Source: Xenorhabdus lircayensis (GTDB lineage Bacteria > Pseudomonadota > Gammaproteobacteria > Enterobacterales > Enterobacteriaceae). From it: DNA of 64,000 nucleotides. The position numbers were made by a program, and so were the translations under genes. The notes beneath the pieces are model-generated. The model did not search any database, had not been told where the DNA came from, and was given only the letters and a program-made list of their open reading frames with translations. The stretch lies in assembly GCF_016306625.1 (NCBI RefSeq), contig NZ_JACOII010000037.1, forward strand, positions 1-64,000, written 5' to 3'. The stretch's first letter is position 1; each line of letters starts with the position of its first letter. Shown here piece after piece: positions 39,025-49,413 of the stretch.

Positions 39025-39078
39025 ACATATTCACTTTTACGAATATGTTGTTGACGTCACGTTGCTACTGAGTATTAT
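39025..39078 (+). promoter_or_regulatory. ars promoter with ArsR operator
   Basis: ACATATTC (39025-39032) and GAATATGT (39041-39048) form a perfect 8-bp inverted repeat, as expected for an ArsR dimer. Directly after it TTGACG (39051-39056) and TATTAT (39073-39078) give a promoter with 16-bp spacing. ArsR bound there would block polymerase until arsenite releases it. Confidence 0.75.
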
Positions 39079-39111
39079 CTCCAGTTCATCAACGCAACAC
39101 AGGGAGTGTTT

Positions 39112-39465
39112 ATGACTCAGCTTACTCCACTTCAATTTTTCAAATATCTCTCCGATGAGACGCGTCTCTATATCATGCTATTGCTGCGTGAAACCGGAGA
39201 GTTGTGTGTCTGCGATATATCAACAGCACTTCAAGAATCACAGTCTAAGACCTCGCGCCATCTGGCAATGCTGAGAAAAGCGGGGTTACTTTCAGATCGG
39301 CGGGAAGGCAAATGGATTTACTATCGTCTTTCGCCACATGCTCCTGTTTGGGCAGCGAATGTCCTTGAACTGGCCTCGCAATGCGAGTATGCAGAGATCA
39401 CACAATTCAGTAAGCGTCTCCGGCAGGTTAATACGACAACGAATGGTAAAGCGCTCTGCCAATAA
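39112..39465 (+). CDS. arsR: arsenite-responsive repressor
   Basis: ArsR represses the ars operon and leaves DNA when arsenite binds. The 117-residue protein has a winged helix (SKTSRHLAMLRKAGLLSDRR) and the arsenite-sensing Cys pair in ELCVCDIS (about residues 32 and 34), so sensing should work. AGGGAG at 39101-39106 supports the ATG at 39112; a GTG two codons upstream is also in frame. It heads arsR-arsB-arsC'. Confidence 0.94.
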   Translation: MTQLTPLQFFKYLSDETRLYIMLLLRETGELCVCDISTALQESQSKTSRHLAMLRKAGLLSDRREGKWIYYRLSPHAPVWAANVLELASQCEYAEITQFSKRLRQVNTTTNGKALCQ

Positions 39466-39506
39466 TGGGTTAAAAAATTTATTCAAATATATGTGCTAAA
39501 TCAAAT

Positions 39507-40811
39507 ATGTTATTTTTGGAGAGAACTATATGGCTGGCAGGTACAATTTTTATTCTGACTTTGATTCTTGTGATATGGCAGCCGAGAGGACTAAGCATTG
39601 GCTGGAGTGCTATGATGGGAGCCGCACTTGCCTTGATTACCGGCGTAGTCCATATCGATGATATTCCTGTGGTGTGGCAAATTGTCTGGAACGCGACGGC
39701 GACTTTTATTGCTGTCATTATCATCAGTCTGTTACTTGATGAAGCGGGTTTTTTTGAATGGGCTGCATTGCATATCGCCCACTGGGGAAATGGCAAAGGC
39801 CGCTGGTTGTTTACCTACATTATTCTTCTTGGAGCGGCTGTCGCAGCGCTGTTTGCGAACGATGGTGCAGCGCTGATCCTGACACCTATTGTTATTGCGA
39901 TGCTACTGGCACTCGGTTTTAGCCGTGGGGCAACGCTTGCATTCGTTATGGCCGCTGGGTTTATTGCGGATACAGCCAGCCTACCTCTGATCGTTTCTAA
40001 CCTGGTTAATATTGTCTCCGCTGATTTTTTTAATCTCAGTTTTAATGACTATGCTTCAGTTATGGTTCCGGTTGATATTGCCGCCATCATTGCCACACTA
40101 GCCATGCTTCATAGTTTCTTCCGAAAAGAGATCCCAATCACCTATGACGTTGCTAAATTGAAAATGCCGCATGAAGCCATCCGCGATGCTCGAACATTCA
40201 AAGCAGGTGGGGGTGTGCTGATCTTATTGCTCATTGGCTTTTTTACTTTTGAACCGCTAGGGATGCCGGTTAGCTTCGTTGCTGCGGTTGCAGCCGTTAT
40301 TCTTTGGTTGGTCGCTCGCTGTAGCCACGTGATCGACACTGGAAAAGTGCTGAAGGAAGCCCCCTGGCAAGTCGTTGTTTTCTCATTGGGTATGTATTTG
40401 GTGGTGTACGGACTGCGCAATGCCGGTCTTACGGATGTCCTGTCTGGTGTTCTGAATGCCTTCGCTGACGGCGGTATCTGGGGGGCAACACTGGGCACCG
40501 GCTTCCTGACAGCAATACTATCATCGGTGATGAACAATATGCCTACGGTGCTCATCGGCGCACTGTCTATCGATGCCAGTACTGCTACAGGCGTCGTCAA
40601 AGACGCCATGATTTACGCCAACATTATTGGCAGCGATCTGGGGCCCAAAATTACGCCAATTGGCAGTCTGGCGACGTTACTTTGGCTACATGTACTGGCG
40701 CAGAAAAATATATCTATATCGTGGTGTTACTACTTCCGTGTGGGGGTTGTCATGACCCTGCCAGTTCTTTTTGTCACCTTAATCGCATTGGCAATCCGTT
40801 TGTCATTTTAA
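39507..40811 (+). CDS. arsB: arsenite/antimonite efflux permease
   Basis: ArsB exports arsenite and antimonite across the inner membrane using the proton gradient. The product of up to 434 residues has about twelve membrane segments and long stretches matching Escherichia ArsB ([53 protein letters not shown]). The start is uncertain: the ATG at 39507 has no ribosome binding site, while GGAGAG lies at 39518-39523 inside the frame, pointing to a start near residues 8-10, where only non-ATG codons exist. Otherwise the gene is complete. Confidence 0.93.
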   Translation: MLFLERTIWLAGTIFILTLILVIWQPRGLSIGWSAMMGAALALITGVVHIDDIPVVWQIVWNATATFIAVIIISLLLDEAGFFEWAALHIAHWGNGKGRWLFTYIILLGAAVAALFANDGAALILTPIVIAMLLALGFSRGATLAFVMAAGFIADTASLPLIVSNLVNIVSADFFNLSFNDYASVMVPVDIAAIIATLAMLHSFFRKEIPITYDVAKLKMPHEAIRDARTFKAGGGVLILLLIGFFTFEPLGMPVSFVAAVAAVILWLVARCSHVIDTGKVLKEAPWQVVVFSLGMYLVVYGLRNAGLTDVLSGVLNAFADGGIWGATLGTGFLTAILSSVMNNMPTVLIGALSIDASTATGVVKDAMIYANIIGSDLGPKITPIGSLATLLWLHVLAQKNISISWCYYFRVGVVMTLPVLFVTLIALAIRLSF

Positions 40812-40852
40812 CGTGGCGTGCAGCCACCTCGTTATCTAAAAGAGAGTGAGTT

Positions 40853-41104
40853 ATGTCCAATGTCACTATACATCCCAATCCAGCCTGTGGTACATCGCGT
40901 AATACGCTGGAAATTATCCGCAGCAGTGGCGTGGAACCCACTATTATTTGTTATCTTGAAACGCCTCCTGCACGCGGTGAACGGGTGAAATTGATTGCGA
41001 ATATGGAGATTCCGGTTCGTGCACTTTTACGCCAATATATTAAACCTTGGTTGGCTGGTCAGAAGGCATGGTGTGGTGTTCGCCTGAGCGACATGGAGCA
41101 ATGA
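40853..41104 (+). pseudogene. arsC: truncated arsenate reductase gene
   Basis: The first 66 or so residues match ArsC, including the catalytic Cys in NPACGTSRN (about residue 12) and the block VKLIANMEIPVRALLRQ. After about 41048 the match stops and the frame runs through arsH DNA out of frame to a stop at 41104. The intact protein is 141 residues, so the second half with two of the three arginines that bind arsenate is gone. Activity is not expected. Confidence 0.88.
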
Positions 41105-41313
41105 CTGGAATAATGAAATCGCAGATCGACTGGATACCTCTCTCAGAAGGCGCAATACGGCCTTCGCAGGGTAAAACGCTGGCCATTATACAGGTCAACG
41201 GTGGTTCGCAATCTTTCAATGCAGTCAACCAAATACGTATTCTTGGCCTTATCCCCAATAGTTTTCAATTTTCGACGGAAACCACAAGAGATTTATTTTG
41301 GGGAGAATTGTAA
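41047..41313 (+). pseudogene. arsH: internal fragment of arsH
   Basis: This frame contains about 58 residues of ArsH, the NADPH-dependent flavin reductase that often ends ars operons: [40 protein letters not shown] and [16 protein letters not shown]. Both the N-terminal part and the C-terminal third are missing. It is fused to the cut end of arsC by a deletion, and its own right side breaks into unrelated codons ending at 41313. Confidence 0.85.
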
Positions 41314-41327
41314 TAGATAAGAAAGTC

Positions 41328-41356
41328 GAACTGCCCAATAACTATTCGGGCAGTTC
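41328..41356. terminator. hairpin between the ars remnant and exbD
   Basis: GAACTGCCC (41328-41336) pairs with GGGCAGTTC (41348-41356). The stem lies between convergent arsH' and exbD and is followed by AT-rich DNA on the + side. Confidence 0.65.
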
Positions 41357-41411
41357 ATATTTATCACGCTATATTCCCGTGACATTCGCTATCAAACAGC
41401 ATTGATGAGAC

Positions 41412-41837
41412 TTATTGAGCGGCAACAGATTCCATTCCCACCAACCCAACTTTGAGATAGCCTGCTTTACGCAGGGAATCCATTACGCTCATCAAGGTTT
41501 CATAATCCACAGTTTTGTCTGCTTGGAAGAAAATCGTGGTTTCTTTGTTGGATTGCGTGGTTTGATCCAGTACTGAGGATAAGTTATTACGATCAATCTG
41601 TTGCTCACCCACATACAACTGATGATCCGCTTTCACGGTCAAGAATACAGGTTTTTCTGGGCGCGGTTGCGGTTTAGCTGATGATGCCGGCAAATCAACT
41701 TTGATATCTACTGTTGCCAATGGTGCAGCCACCATGAAAATAATTAGCAGCACCAACATCACGTCAATAAATGGCGTGACGTTAATTTCATGCAATTCAC
41801 CGCTATCGTCCAAATCTTCATTAAGACGTATTGCCAT
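41412..41837 (-). CDS. exbD: TonB-system energiser, ExbD
   Basis: ExbD forms the proton-driven motor for TonB with ExbB in the inner membrane. The 141-residue protein has one membrane segment (residues about 23-43, VTPFIDVMLVLLIIFMVAAP) with the essential Asp, and a periplasmic domain. It starts six bases after exbB ends and is cotranscribed with it. It is the normal size. Confidence 0.95.
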   Translation of the reverse strand: MAIRLNEDLDDSGELHEINVTPFIDVMLVLLIIFMVAAPLATVDIKVDLPASSAKPQPRPEKPVFLTVKADHQLYVGEQQIDRNNLSSVLDQTTQSNKETTIFFQADKTVDYETLMSVMDSLRKAGYLKVGLVGMESVAAQ

Positions 41838-41843
41838 AGTTTA

Positions 41844-42842
41844 TTACCTTGCCTCTGCTTTTTCTGCTTTGCTTTCAGCCAGATCAAGATCACGCCCCAG
41901 CAACAGGATTGCCTGAGCCGCCATATCTCCCACTTGCCCACGGTATGATGAAATAACACGGGCAAAGACGTTATAAATCACTACCGCAGGGATCGCTGCG
42001 ACCAGACCCAGTGCTGTCGCCAGCAGTGCTTCCGCGATACCCGGTGCAACAACGGCCAAATTAGTGGTTTGTGAATGAGCGATACCGATAAAGCTGTTCA
42101 TGATCCCCCAAACTGTCCCGAATAGGCCGACAAATGGAGAAATTGCGCCGATGGTCGCCAAATAGCCGTTGCCACGTCCCATATGACGGCTGATTGCTGC
42201 GACGGCACGTTCCATACGGAATGAGGTTCTCTCTTTAGTACCGACTTTGTCAGTGCTTACTGCGGACAGAGTACGCTCTGACTGTGCTTCGCTCAACAAC
42301 AGACGACTGATACTCCGCTTGCCAAAATCCGCGGCAATTTTCGTCGCCTCATCCAGATTGCCAACGTCAGCCAAGGCCAGTTGTTCTTTGCGTAAACGGC
42401 GGCGAGCCATTAACAATTCAGCGCCTTTGGAGAAAAGCAGCGCCCATGTAATGACAGAGGCGATCACCAATCCCACCATGACGGTTTTTACTACCGCGTC
42501 TGCGTTCTTATACATGCCCCAAACAGACAGATCTGTTGCGAAGCCACTGGACAGGTTTTCAGATTCCTCTGCAACCGTTTCGGTAGTTACGGTTTCTGCT
42601 GTACCAGCCGCTACGGTTTGCACTTCAGTAGTTGCTGGCGCATCTGTTTTCTGCGTATCCGTTTTCTGGACGTCAGTTTTCGGTTCTACCACTTGCGGAG
42701 CTACGGAAGATTCTGATGTTGCCGGAGCGGCTACCTGAGCAGCAGCCTGATTTTCTGGCACGGCTGTTGCTGGCGCTGTATCAGCCCATGCTGAACTTGT
42801 TAATCCGAATGCCAATAGAATAGAAGCTGTCAAATTACGCAT
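41844..42842 (-). CDS. exbB: TonB-system energiser, ExbB with N-terminal extension
   Basis: ExbB carries the proton path of the TonB motor. The C-terminal 220 residues have three membrane segments, with GNGYLATIGAISPFVGLFGT and LVAAIPAVVIYNV typical of the family. The 332-residue product has an extra N-terminal part: a signal peptide (to SSAWA-D) and an Ala/Thr/Val-rich periplasmic region with repeated KTD(V/T)QKTD units (residues about 22-90). Escherichia ExbB (244 residues) lacks this, but longer ExbB proteins are known in other Proteobacteria. The exbBD pair is divergent from metC, as in Escherichia, with a Fur box upstream. Confidence 0.93.
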   Translation of the reverse strand: MRNLTASILLAFGLTSSAWADTAPATAVPENQAAAQVAAPATSESSVAPQVVEPKTDVQKTDTQKTDAPATTEVQTVAAGTAETVTTETVAEESENLSSGFATDLSVWGMYKNADAVVKTVMVGLVIASVITWALLFSKGAELLMARRRLRKEQLALADVGNLDEATKIAADFGKRSISRLLLSEAQSERTLSAVSTDKVGTKERTSFRMERAVAAISRHMGRGNGYLATIGAISPFVGLFGTVWGIMNSFIGIAHSQTTNLAVVAPGIAEALLATALGLVAAIPAVVIYNVFARVISSYRGQVGDMAAQAILLLGRDLDLAESKAEKAEAR

Positions 42843-43235
42843 CAGTTAGCCTTACTCTCTTTCTTATAGATTCTGTTACTTAGCAGTGAATAACGTTTAC
42901 TCATCTTGCTAATCCTAATATGACCAAAGTCATGCTTCTTACTTTCTTCTTGCCTCAAGGGTTCAAGAGGGGAAAAAAGTCCGCTGCAAATGATATCAGA
43001 CATTGTGCGATTTGATAGTAATTATCATTACTATTTAATAAAAAAGTGATAATTAACGATACACTTTCGTTAACGCTTTCTGATTTGCCATCGACAGATC
43101 ACCTTGAATTTTCGTCAAGTTGCTCGAATCCCTTTGGTAAAACCACCTCAAATCTTTTAACTTGCTAATCATTATTTGCACAATTTTATTTGGCCACTGA
43201 ACAATGAGCCAAAAATTAACTTGAGGTGAGATTCC
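42843..43235. promoter_or_regulatory. exbB-metC divergent promoter region
   Basis: About 390 bp without a gene. The notable site is the Fur box at 43014-43034. No MetJ box array (AGACGTCT-like repeats) is seen in front of metC. Confidence 0.5.
43014..43034. promoter_or_regulatory. Fur box controlling exbBD
   Basis: GATAGTAATTATCATTACTA is close to the Fur consensus GATAATGATAATCATTATC and is itself nearly palindromic. Its place upstream of exbB fits iron repression of the TonB motor genes. Confidence 0.75.
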
Positions 43236-44429
43236 ATGACAGAAAAGAAGCTAGAAACCTTATTGGTCAGTGCAGGAAGGCAAAAAAAATATACGCAAAG
43301 TGCCGTTAACCCTCTGATTCAACGCACGTCATCTGTCATTTTCAATACCGTTGAAGATCTGAAACATGCTTTGAAGAATCGTGCCAAGGGCGAATTATTC
43401 TATGGGCGACGTGGCACACTGACGCATTTTGCCTTTCAGGAGACGATGGCCGAACTGGAAGGCGGCGCAGGCTGCTCACTATATCCTTCCGGCGCCGCTG
43501 CTATCACTCATTCGATCCTGGCATTTGTGGAAACTGGCGATCATGTTCTGATGACCGGAACGGCTTACGAGCCGACGCAGGAATTTTGCGATCACTTTCT
43601 ACAAAAAATGGGCATTTCCACCGATTATTTTGACCCGATGATCGGAGAGAGCATTGCTTCGCTGATTAAGCCAAATACCAAGGTTATCTTTCTTGAGTCT
43701 CCCGGCTCCCTGACGATGGAAGTGCAAGACATTCCCGCTATCGTGCGGGCTGTCCGTCAGGTCAATCCTGAGATTGTGATTATTATCGATAATACATGGT
43801 CGGCGGGCGTTCTGTTTAAGGCGCTGGAGTTTGGTATCGATATTTCTGTTCAATCTGCCACGAAATATATCATCGGCCATTCGGACGGAATGCTGGGAAC
43901 GGCGGTGGCTAATGCTCGATGTTGGGATCAACTCAGGGAACGCTCTTACCTGCTGGGACAAATTGCTGATCCCGATACGGTGTATATGGCAAACCGTGGG
44001 CTGCGCACACTAGCGGTTCGCTTAAAACAGCATGAAGAAAGCAGCATCAAAATTGCCAAATGGCTCGCAGAACGACCAGAGGTGGCTGAAGTTTATCATC
44101 CTGCTCTGCCTTCTTGCCCGGGACATCATTACTTTCAGCGCGATTTCACTGGTTCTAGCGGGCTATTTTCTTTTCTCCTGAATACCCAACTTACGTCTGA
44201 GCAATTTGCTGATTATCTTGATAACCTGAATCATTTTAAAATGGCATTTTCATGGGGAGGATTTGAGTCGTTGATTTTGGGTATTCAACCTGAAACGCTC
44301 AAATTACTGCGTCAGTATGATTCATCGCAGAAAACAGGTACCTTATTCCGTCTCCACATTGGGTTGGAAAATCCACAAGACTTGATTGGCGATCTGGCAG
44401 CCGGTTTTACTCGCCTTGCCATTCGTTAA
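43236..44429 (+). CDS. metC: cystathionine beta-lyase
   Basis: MetC splits cystathionine into homocysteine, pyruvate and ammonia in methionine synthesis, using pyridoxal phosphate. The 397-residue protein has the Tyr-Gly-Arg-Arg block ([14 protein letters not shown]), the [13 protein letters not shown] loop, the Asp in IIDNTWSAG and the cofactor Lys in [13 protein letters not shown] (about residue 210). Its place next to exbBD matches Escherichia. GAGGTG lies ahead of the start. Confidence 0.94.
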   Translation: MTEKKLETLLVSAGRQKKYTQSAVNPLIQRTSSVIFNTVEDLKHALKNRAKGELFYGRRGTLTHFAFQETMAELEGGAGCSLYPSGAAAITHSILAFVETGDHVLMTGTAYEPTQEFCDHFLQKMGISTDYFDPMIGESIASLIKPNTKVIFLESPGSLTMEVQDIPAIVRAVRQVNPEIVIIIDNTWSAGVLFKALEFGIDISVQSATKYIIGHSDGMLGTAVANARCWDQLRERSYLLGQIADPDTVYMANRGLRTLAVRLKQHEESSIKIAKWLAERPEVAEVYHPALPSCPGHHYFQRDFTGSSGLFSFLLNTQLTSEQFADYLDNLNHFKMAFSWGGFESLILGIQPETLKLLRQYDSSQKTGTLFRLHIGLENPQDLIGDLAAGFTRLAIR

Positions 44430-44466
44430 CCCAGATAATCAACGCTCAAAAGCGCGCACTAAAATC

Positions 44467-44616
44467 ATGGCTGTCTCTTCATTACCATTGCAGATAGCCA
44501 CTGTTTTACTCACGGTTTTACTCATTGCTTTACTTTTCCCACCTCAATTCCAATCAAACCTTCATGCAGGATCAAATCAACCCCCCATCCCCTCATTTTG
44601 CGGTACACTGGGATAG
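44467..44616 (+). CDS. possible small membrane protein
   Basis: A 49-codon frame between metC and yghB. Residues about 8-28 (LQIATVLLTVLLIALLFPP) form one membrane segment; the rest is Pro/Ser-rich. There is no good ribosome binding site and no known family. It may be chance. Confidence 0.2.
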   Translation: MAVSSLPLQIATVLLTVLLIALLFPPQFQSNLHAGSNQPPIPSFCGTLG

Positions 44617-44661
44617 ATCTGTTTGTTAATTAGTTTACTCGCAAAAATCACAGGATAAACA

Positions 44662-45333
44662 ATGGAAACGTTAAGCGAGATCGTGCATGCACTCTGGCAT
44701 CATGATTTTAACCAACTCGCCAATCCCGATGTCATCTGGATTATTTATGGTGTCCTTTTTGTCACCCTAGTGCTGGAAAACGGACTATTACCAGCGGCCT
44801 TTTTACCCGGCGATACCCTGCTAATACTTGCTGGTGCTTTGATTGCCAAAGGTGTCATGAGCTTCATTCCCACGATTATCCTGCTGACCATCGCAGCAAG
44901 TTTGGGGTGTTGGTTGGGGTATTTACAAGGGCGATGGCTCGGTCATACCCGCGTTGTCAAAAACTGGCTGGCCCAGCTTCCCTTGCAATATCGCCAACGC
45001 GCCAATGTGCTATTCACCAAACATGGCCTATCTGCCCTGCTTATTGGGCGTTTTTTAGCGTTTATTCGTACTCTCCTGCCAACATTTGCCGGCATTTCTG
45101 GTCTAAATAGTAAACGCTTTCAATTTTTTAACTGGTTAAGTGGCTTTTTATGGGTCATTATTATCGTGGGTTTTGGCTATATCTTGAACCAGATCCCGTT
45201 TATCAAGGCACATCAAGATCTGGTCATGAATATTTTGATGATTTTACCTGTCATTCTGTTGATCAGTGGGTTGTCTGCTTCTCTGTTGATGTACTGGCGT
45301 CACAAGAAGGCATCATCAAAGAAACATAAATAA
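44662..45333 (+). CDS. yghB: DedA-family inner-membrane protein
   Basis: The 223-residue protein belongs to the DedA family, which acts in membrane homeostasis and proton-linked lipid transport. Family blocks are [12 protein letters not shown], the [16 protein letters not shown] motif with its two arginines, and the [12 protein letters not shown] stretch. I call it yghB and not yqjA because it follows metC as in Escherichia. It ends in a Lys-rich cytoplasmic tail. CAGGAT precedes the ATG. Confidence 0.88.
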   Translation: METLSEIVHALWHHDFNQLANPDVIWIIYGVLFVTLVLENGLLPAAFLPGDTLLILAGALIAKGVMSFIPTIILLTIAASLGCWLGYLQGRWLGHTRVVKNWLAQLPLQYRQRANVLFTKHGLSALLIGRFLAFIRTLLPTFAGISGLNSKRFQFFNWLSGFLWVIIIVGFGYILNQIPFIKAHQDLVMNILMILPVILLISGLSASLLMYWRHKKASSKKHK

Positions 45334-45598
45334 ACATATTTGTCGTTTTAACATTCTTGTGAAACCACTATTTATTCATTTATCAACAAAAAAATTAAAC
45401 AATCAGAGTCCATTCCAACAGGTATTGTTACTGCCAACAGTTTGAGCACTGCCCAAATGTAACATGCTGAACAACTGCCCCTGAATGGGATGGGCTGCCT
45501 CATCAATCAATATCGATAAGCCAATATTGATAAACAAAAGTATGCTCGCTGGTATAGCCAAAAACTTACATGATTCTGTTAGTAAGGCGGTTATTATT

Positions 45599-45974
45599 AT
45601 GCAAAACTTCACACTACACACACCCACCAAAGTTATTTTTGGCAAAGGGCAAATTGCCCAATTGAGCTATTTGGGAGTATTGAACCCAATTCCGCCTATG
45701 AGATTCGAAACACGATAAGCTCCTGCAATATGCTGAACGTGTTTGGAATTTCACGGAGGGTTCTGAAGAAGAACGAGTTAGCAAGGCTATTCATGCCACT
45801 CGTCAGTTTTTTGAAAGTCTGGGCATGAAAACCCACCTTTCAGATTATCAACTTGATGGCAGTTCTATTCCAGCCATGATCAAAAAATCAGAACAGCAAG
45901 GTTTGGTTGCCTCCGGTGAGCACCAAGATATTACGCTTGATGTCAGTAAGCAAATTGATGAGGCGTCCATCTGA
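45599..45974 (+). pseudogene. yqhD: remnant of an iron-type alcohol/aldehyde reductase gene
   Basis: The 5' end encodes a good YqhD start (MQNFTLHTPTKVIFGKGQIA). A frameshift follows, then a bit of the region SIEPNSAYEIRN in another frame, and then the C-terminal 85 residues (KLLQYAERVWNFTEGS to GEHQDITLDVSKQIDEAS). About 240 internal codons, with the metal-binding histidines, are missing. The Escherichia gene is 387 codons. It sits between yghB and dkgA exactly where yqhD belongs. Confidence 0.9.
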
Positions 45975-45999
45975 AATTCCAAACCTGAAGGAGGTAAGA

Positions 46000-46830
46000 A
46001 TGGGTCAGCAGACAATTATTAAACTCGTTGATGAGAATCGCATGCCACAATTGGGTCTTGGGGTTTGGAAAGCGAGTAATGAGCAGGTTGTTGGTGCTAT
46101 CCACACTGCGTTAGAAGTGGGCTACCGCTCCATTGATACGGCTGCGATTTATCATAACGAAGAAGGTGTAGGGAAAGCCCTGAAGGAAAGTGATATTCCA
46201 CGCGAAGAAATTTTCATTACCACCAAACTTTGGAATGATCGCCATCTGGATGCCAGCACTGCATTACAGGAAAGTTTGGACAAACTACAGCTAGACTATG
46301 TTGATCTCTATCTCATTCAGTGGCCCGTTCCCGAACAGGATCATTATGTTGATGCATGGAGGCAACTTATTGAATTGAAAGAGGCCGGATTGACTCGCAG
46401 TATTGGTGTTTGTAATTTTCATATCGAGCACCTACAGAAATTGATGTTGGAAACCAGCGTGATTCCGGCAATCAACCAAATTGAATTGCATCCCTTGATG
46501 CAACAGCGGCAACTTCACTCATGGAATGCCACCCATCATATTACAACTGAGTCTTGGAGCCCATTATCACAGGGTGGAAAAGGCGTTTTTAACTCCTCAT
46601 TGGTTGAAAGATTGGCCATTAAACACGGTAAGACCCCAGCGCAAATTGTGATTCGCTGGCACCTTGAATGTGGCATGATTGTCATTCCTAAATCCGTTAC
46701 GCCTTCCCGCATCAAAGAAAATTTTGATGTATTTGATTTCAGATTGGAAAAAGAAGATTTAACTGCCATGGCTGAATTGGATATTGGTAAGCGGATAGGC
46801 CCAAATCCTGATACTTACAATCAACTTTAA
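46000..46830 (+). CDS. dkgA: 2,5-diketo-D-gluconate reductase A (aldo-keto reductase)
   Basis: DkgA reduces 2,5-diketogluconate, methylglyoxal and other carbonyls with NADPH. The 276-residue protein shows the catalytic Asp (GYRSIDTA), Tyr (AAIYHNEEGVG), Lys (TTKLWN) and the His position in YLIQWPVPE, where Escherichia has MHWPVP; here Gln replaces that His. This single change could weaken activity, as the residue orients the substrate. GAAGGAGG precedes the ATG at 46000. It is intact although its yqhD partner is not. Confidence 0.92.
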   Translation: MGQQTIIKLVDENRMPQLGLGVWKASNEQVVGAIHTALEVGYRSIDTAAIYHNEEGVGKALKESDIPREEIFITTKLWNDRHLDASTALQESLDKLQLDYVDLYLIQWPVPEQDHYVDAWRQLIELKEAGLTRSIGVCNFHIEHLQKLMLETSVIPAINQIELHPLMQQRQLHSWNATHHITTESWSPLSQGGKGVFNSSLVERLAIKHGKTPAQIVIRWHLECGMIVIPKSVTPSRIKENFDVFDFRLEKEDLTAMAELDIGKRIGPNPDTYNQL

Positions 46831-46866
46831 AATATATCCCCCCATCTGATTCAATCTATTCCAACA

Positions 46867-46900
46867 GACCTGAATTCTGTTTTTCAACGGAGTTCAGGTC
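46867..46900 (+). terminator. hairpin after dkgA
   Basis: GACCTGAATTC (46867-46877) pairs with GAGTTCAGGTC (46890-46900) with one mismatch. No T-run follows. Probable terminator of dkgA. Confidence 0.5.
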
Positions 46901-46960
46901 ATGAACCTGACCCAAAGCCGCGCCCTTCAAACACTACAATTCATTAATTCAATCGATATT

Positions 46961-46988
46961 ATGAATAATCACCATGGTGATTATTCAT
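46961..46988. repeat. 28-bp perfect palindrome
   Basis: The left arm ATGAATAATCACCA (46961-46974) is followed directly by its exact complement (46975-46988), with no loop. It lies about 140 bp upstream of the small membrane protein gene and 130 bp after dkgA. It looks like an operator for a dimeric or tetrameric regulator; as DNA, such a palindrome could also extrude a cruciform. Confidence 0.85.
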
Positions 46989-47129
46989 GTATACTTAATG
47001 ACATAAACTTAATTTTTAACATTAAATATTAGTTATATTAAATAGATAATTGATAATTTCTGTATTTATGGCAGAAATCAATATATCTATCTTCATTAGA
47101 AAACCCAAATAAAACTTAAGGAAATGATA

Positions 47130-47423
47130 ATGATTTACATAGTTATTTCTTTACTGATGCTGATCCCTTTTTTCTTCGTCTTAAAGGGGCTTCTGTTATC
47201 ACATCAGATCCACCACAATGCATCGGGTATTATGTTCGCAATAGCCGCTATTGCCTTTCATATGTATATCTTCCGTTTCGACCAGATTCCGATTGTGCAT
47301 GTTGCTATATCCCATAAACCGATTGTGTTTTATGCCGCAGTTGTGATAGCACTTCTACACGGTGTGATCTATTCCATTTGCTTCAAACGATATTATGGGA
47401 AGGCGATTTATGAAGAGCATTAA
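47130..47423 (+). CDS. small membrane protein, function unknown
   Basis: A 97-residue, very hydrophobic protein with three likely membrane segments (residues about 2-22, 33-50 and 66-86) and a short charged tail (KRYYGKAIYEEH). AAGGAA lies at the right distance for the ATG at 47130; an ATG two codons upstream is too close to it. I do not recognise the family. It is followed by a terminator and preceded by a perfect palindrome, so it is likely an independently regulated unit. Confidence 0.6.
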   Translation: MIYIVISLLMLIPFFFVLKGLLLSHQIHHNASGIMFAIAAIAFHMYIFRFDQIPIVHVAISHKPIVFYAAVVIALLHGVIYSICFKRYYGKAIYEEH

Positions 47424-47440
47424 AAAATGTTTTTTAGTCC

Positions 47441-47461
47441 ATCGCCCCCTTTTGGGGCGAT
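47441..47461. terminator. terminator between small membrane protein and pqqL remnant
   Basis: ATCGCCCC (47441-47448) pairs with GGGGCGAT (47454-47461) with a five-base loop. Preceding TTTTTTAG gives a T/A-rich flank for the minus strand as well. Confidence 0.65.
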
Positions 47462-47497
47462 GCTTTGGTCAATGCAGGATTCAGGCTTTGAGCTGTT

Positions 47498-47875
47498 TTA
47501 CGGTGCAACTTTATTTTCTGGCGGTGTTAACAAAAACACTTTTTCATTTTTGCCAAGCCACTGATGGGCTATTTGATTGATATCATCAACATTGAGCACT
47601 TCCACTAATGAGGCTGCTTGGGTCAAGCGTGAAAAATCACCGTCATCGGTAGCAATCTGTGCAAGTGCATCAGCCCAATAACTGGCGCTCGATTCTATTT
47701 CTTGCTTCTCAATTCTCCACATGTTTCTGGCTTCATCTAATTCCTTGTGGGTAATACCGTGAATACGGGTTTCTTCAAGCACTCGGCGGGCAATATTGAT
47801 CATCTCATCGGCACGTTCAGGTGCGGAAGTGAAATTTAATCGTGCGGAATAATAAGATGACGGTAGTTTAGCTAG
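47498..47875 (-). pseudogene. C-terminal fragment of an M16 (PqqL-like) zinc peptidase
   Basis: About 125 codons at the 3' end of an M16-family peptidase gene remain. YYSARLNFTSAPERADEMI and THKELDEARNMWRIEKQEIE are typical of the PqqL group's last domain, with VLNVDDINQIAHQWLG near the end. The catalytic HxxEH site lies in the lost N-terminal part. The left boundary is an IS tail at about 47885, suggesting that IS insertion and deletion removed the rest. Confidence 0.75.
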
Positions 47876-47884
47876 ATGGTGTCG

Positions 47885-48114
47885 TCATGAAACACTCAGC
47901 CAAAGCGCAAGACAGCGGATCTGGACAGCAGCAAGAAACGACGTACTATTTTTAGCATAACGGGTTGCTATACCACGCCAGCGTTTCAGGTGAAGAAAAG
48001 CATTTTCAACTAAGTGCCTGAGTCGATAGAGTTCCCGGTCATATTCTCGTTTTACTTTGCGATTTTTACGACCGGGAATTTGTGCTTTCATGCCTTGTTG
48101 TCTGGCTTGTTCTC

Positions 48115-48115
<1 letters not shown>
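47885..48115 (-). mobile_element. tail of an IS5-family transposase (second type)
   Basis: A minus-strand frame of 68 residues plus an open lead of about 8 codons (EQARQQG) gives the C-terminal part of an IS5-type transposase: KAQIPGRKNRKVKREYDREL, then RLRHLVENAFLHLKRWRGIATRYA with the catalytic Glu. It differs from the element at 37860. The first part is missing. Its upstream end runs into the ampC stop codon, and its downstream end into the pqqL fragment. Confidence 0.8.
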
Positions 48116-49401
<1,286 letters not shown>

Positions 49402-49413
49402 ATGAACTCCCGC

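Noticed and set aside
37804-41313. Composite transposon carrying the ars operon
   Set aside because: Only one IS copy flanks the ars genes on the left; no matching copy is on the right, so a composite element is not supported.
45403-45645. 80-codon minus-strand frame with hydrophobic residues before the yqhD remnant
   Set aside because: It overlaps the yqhD start on the other strand, has no ribosome binding site and matches no family I can name; probably chance.
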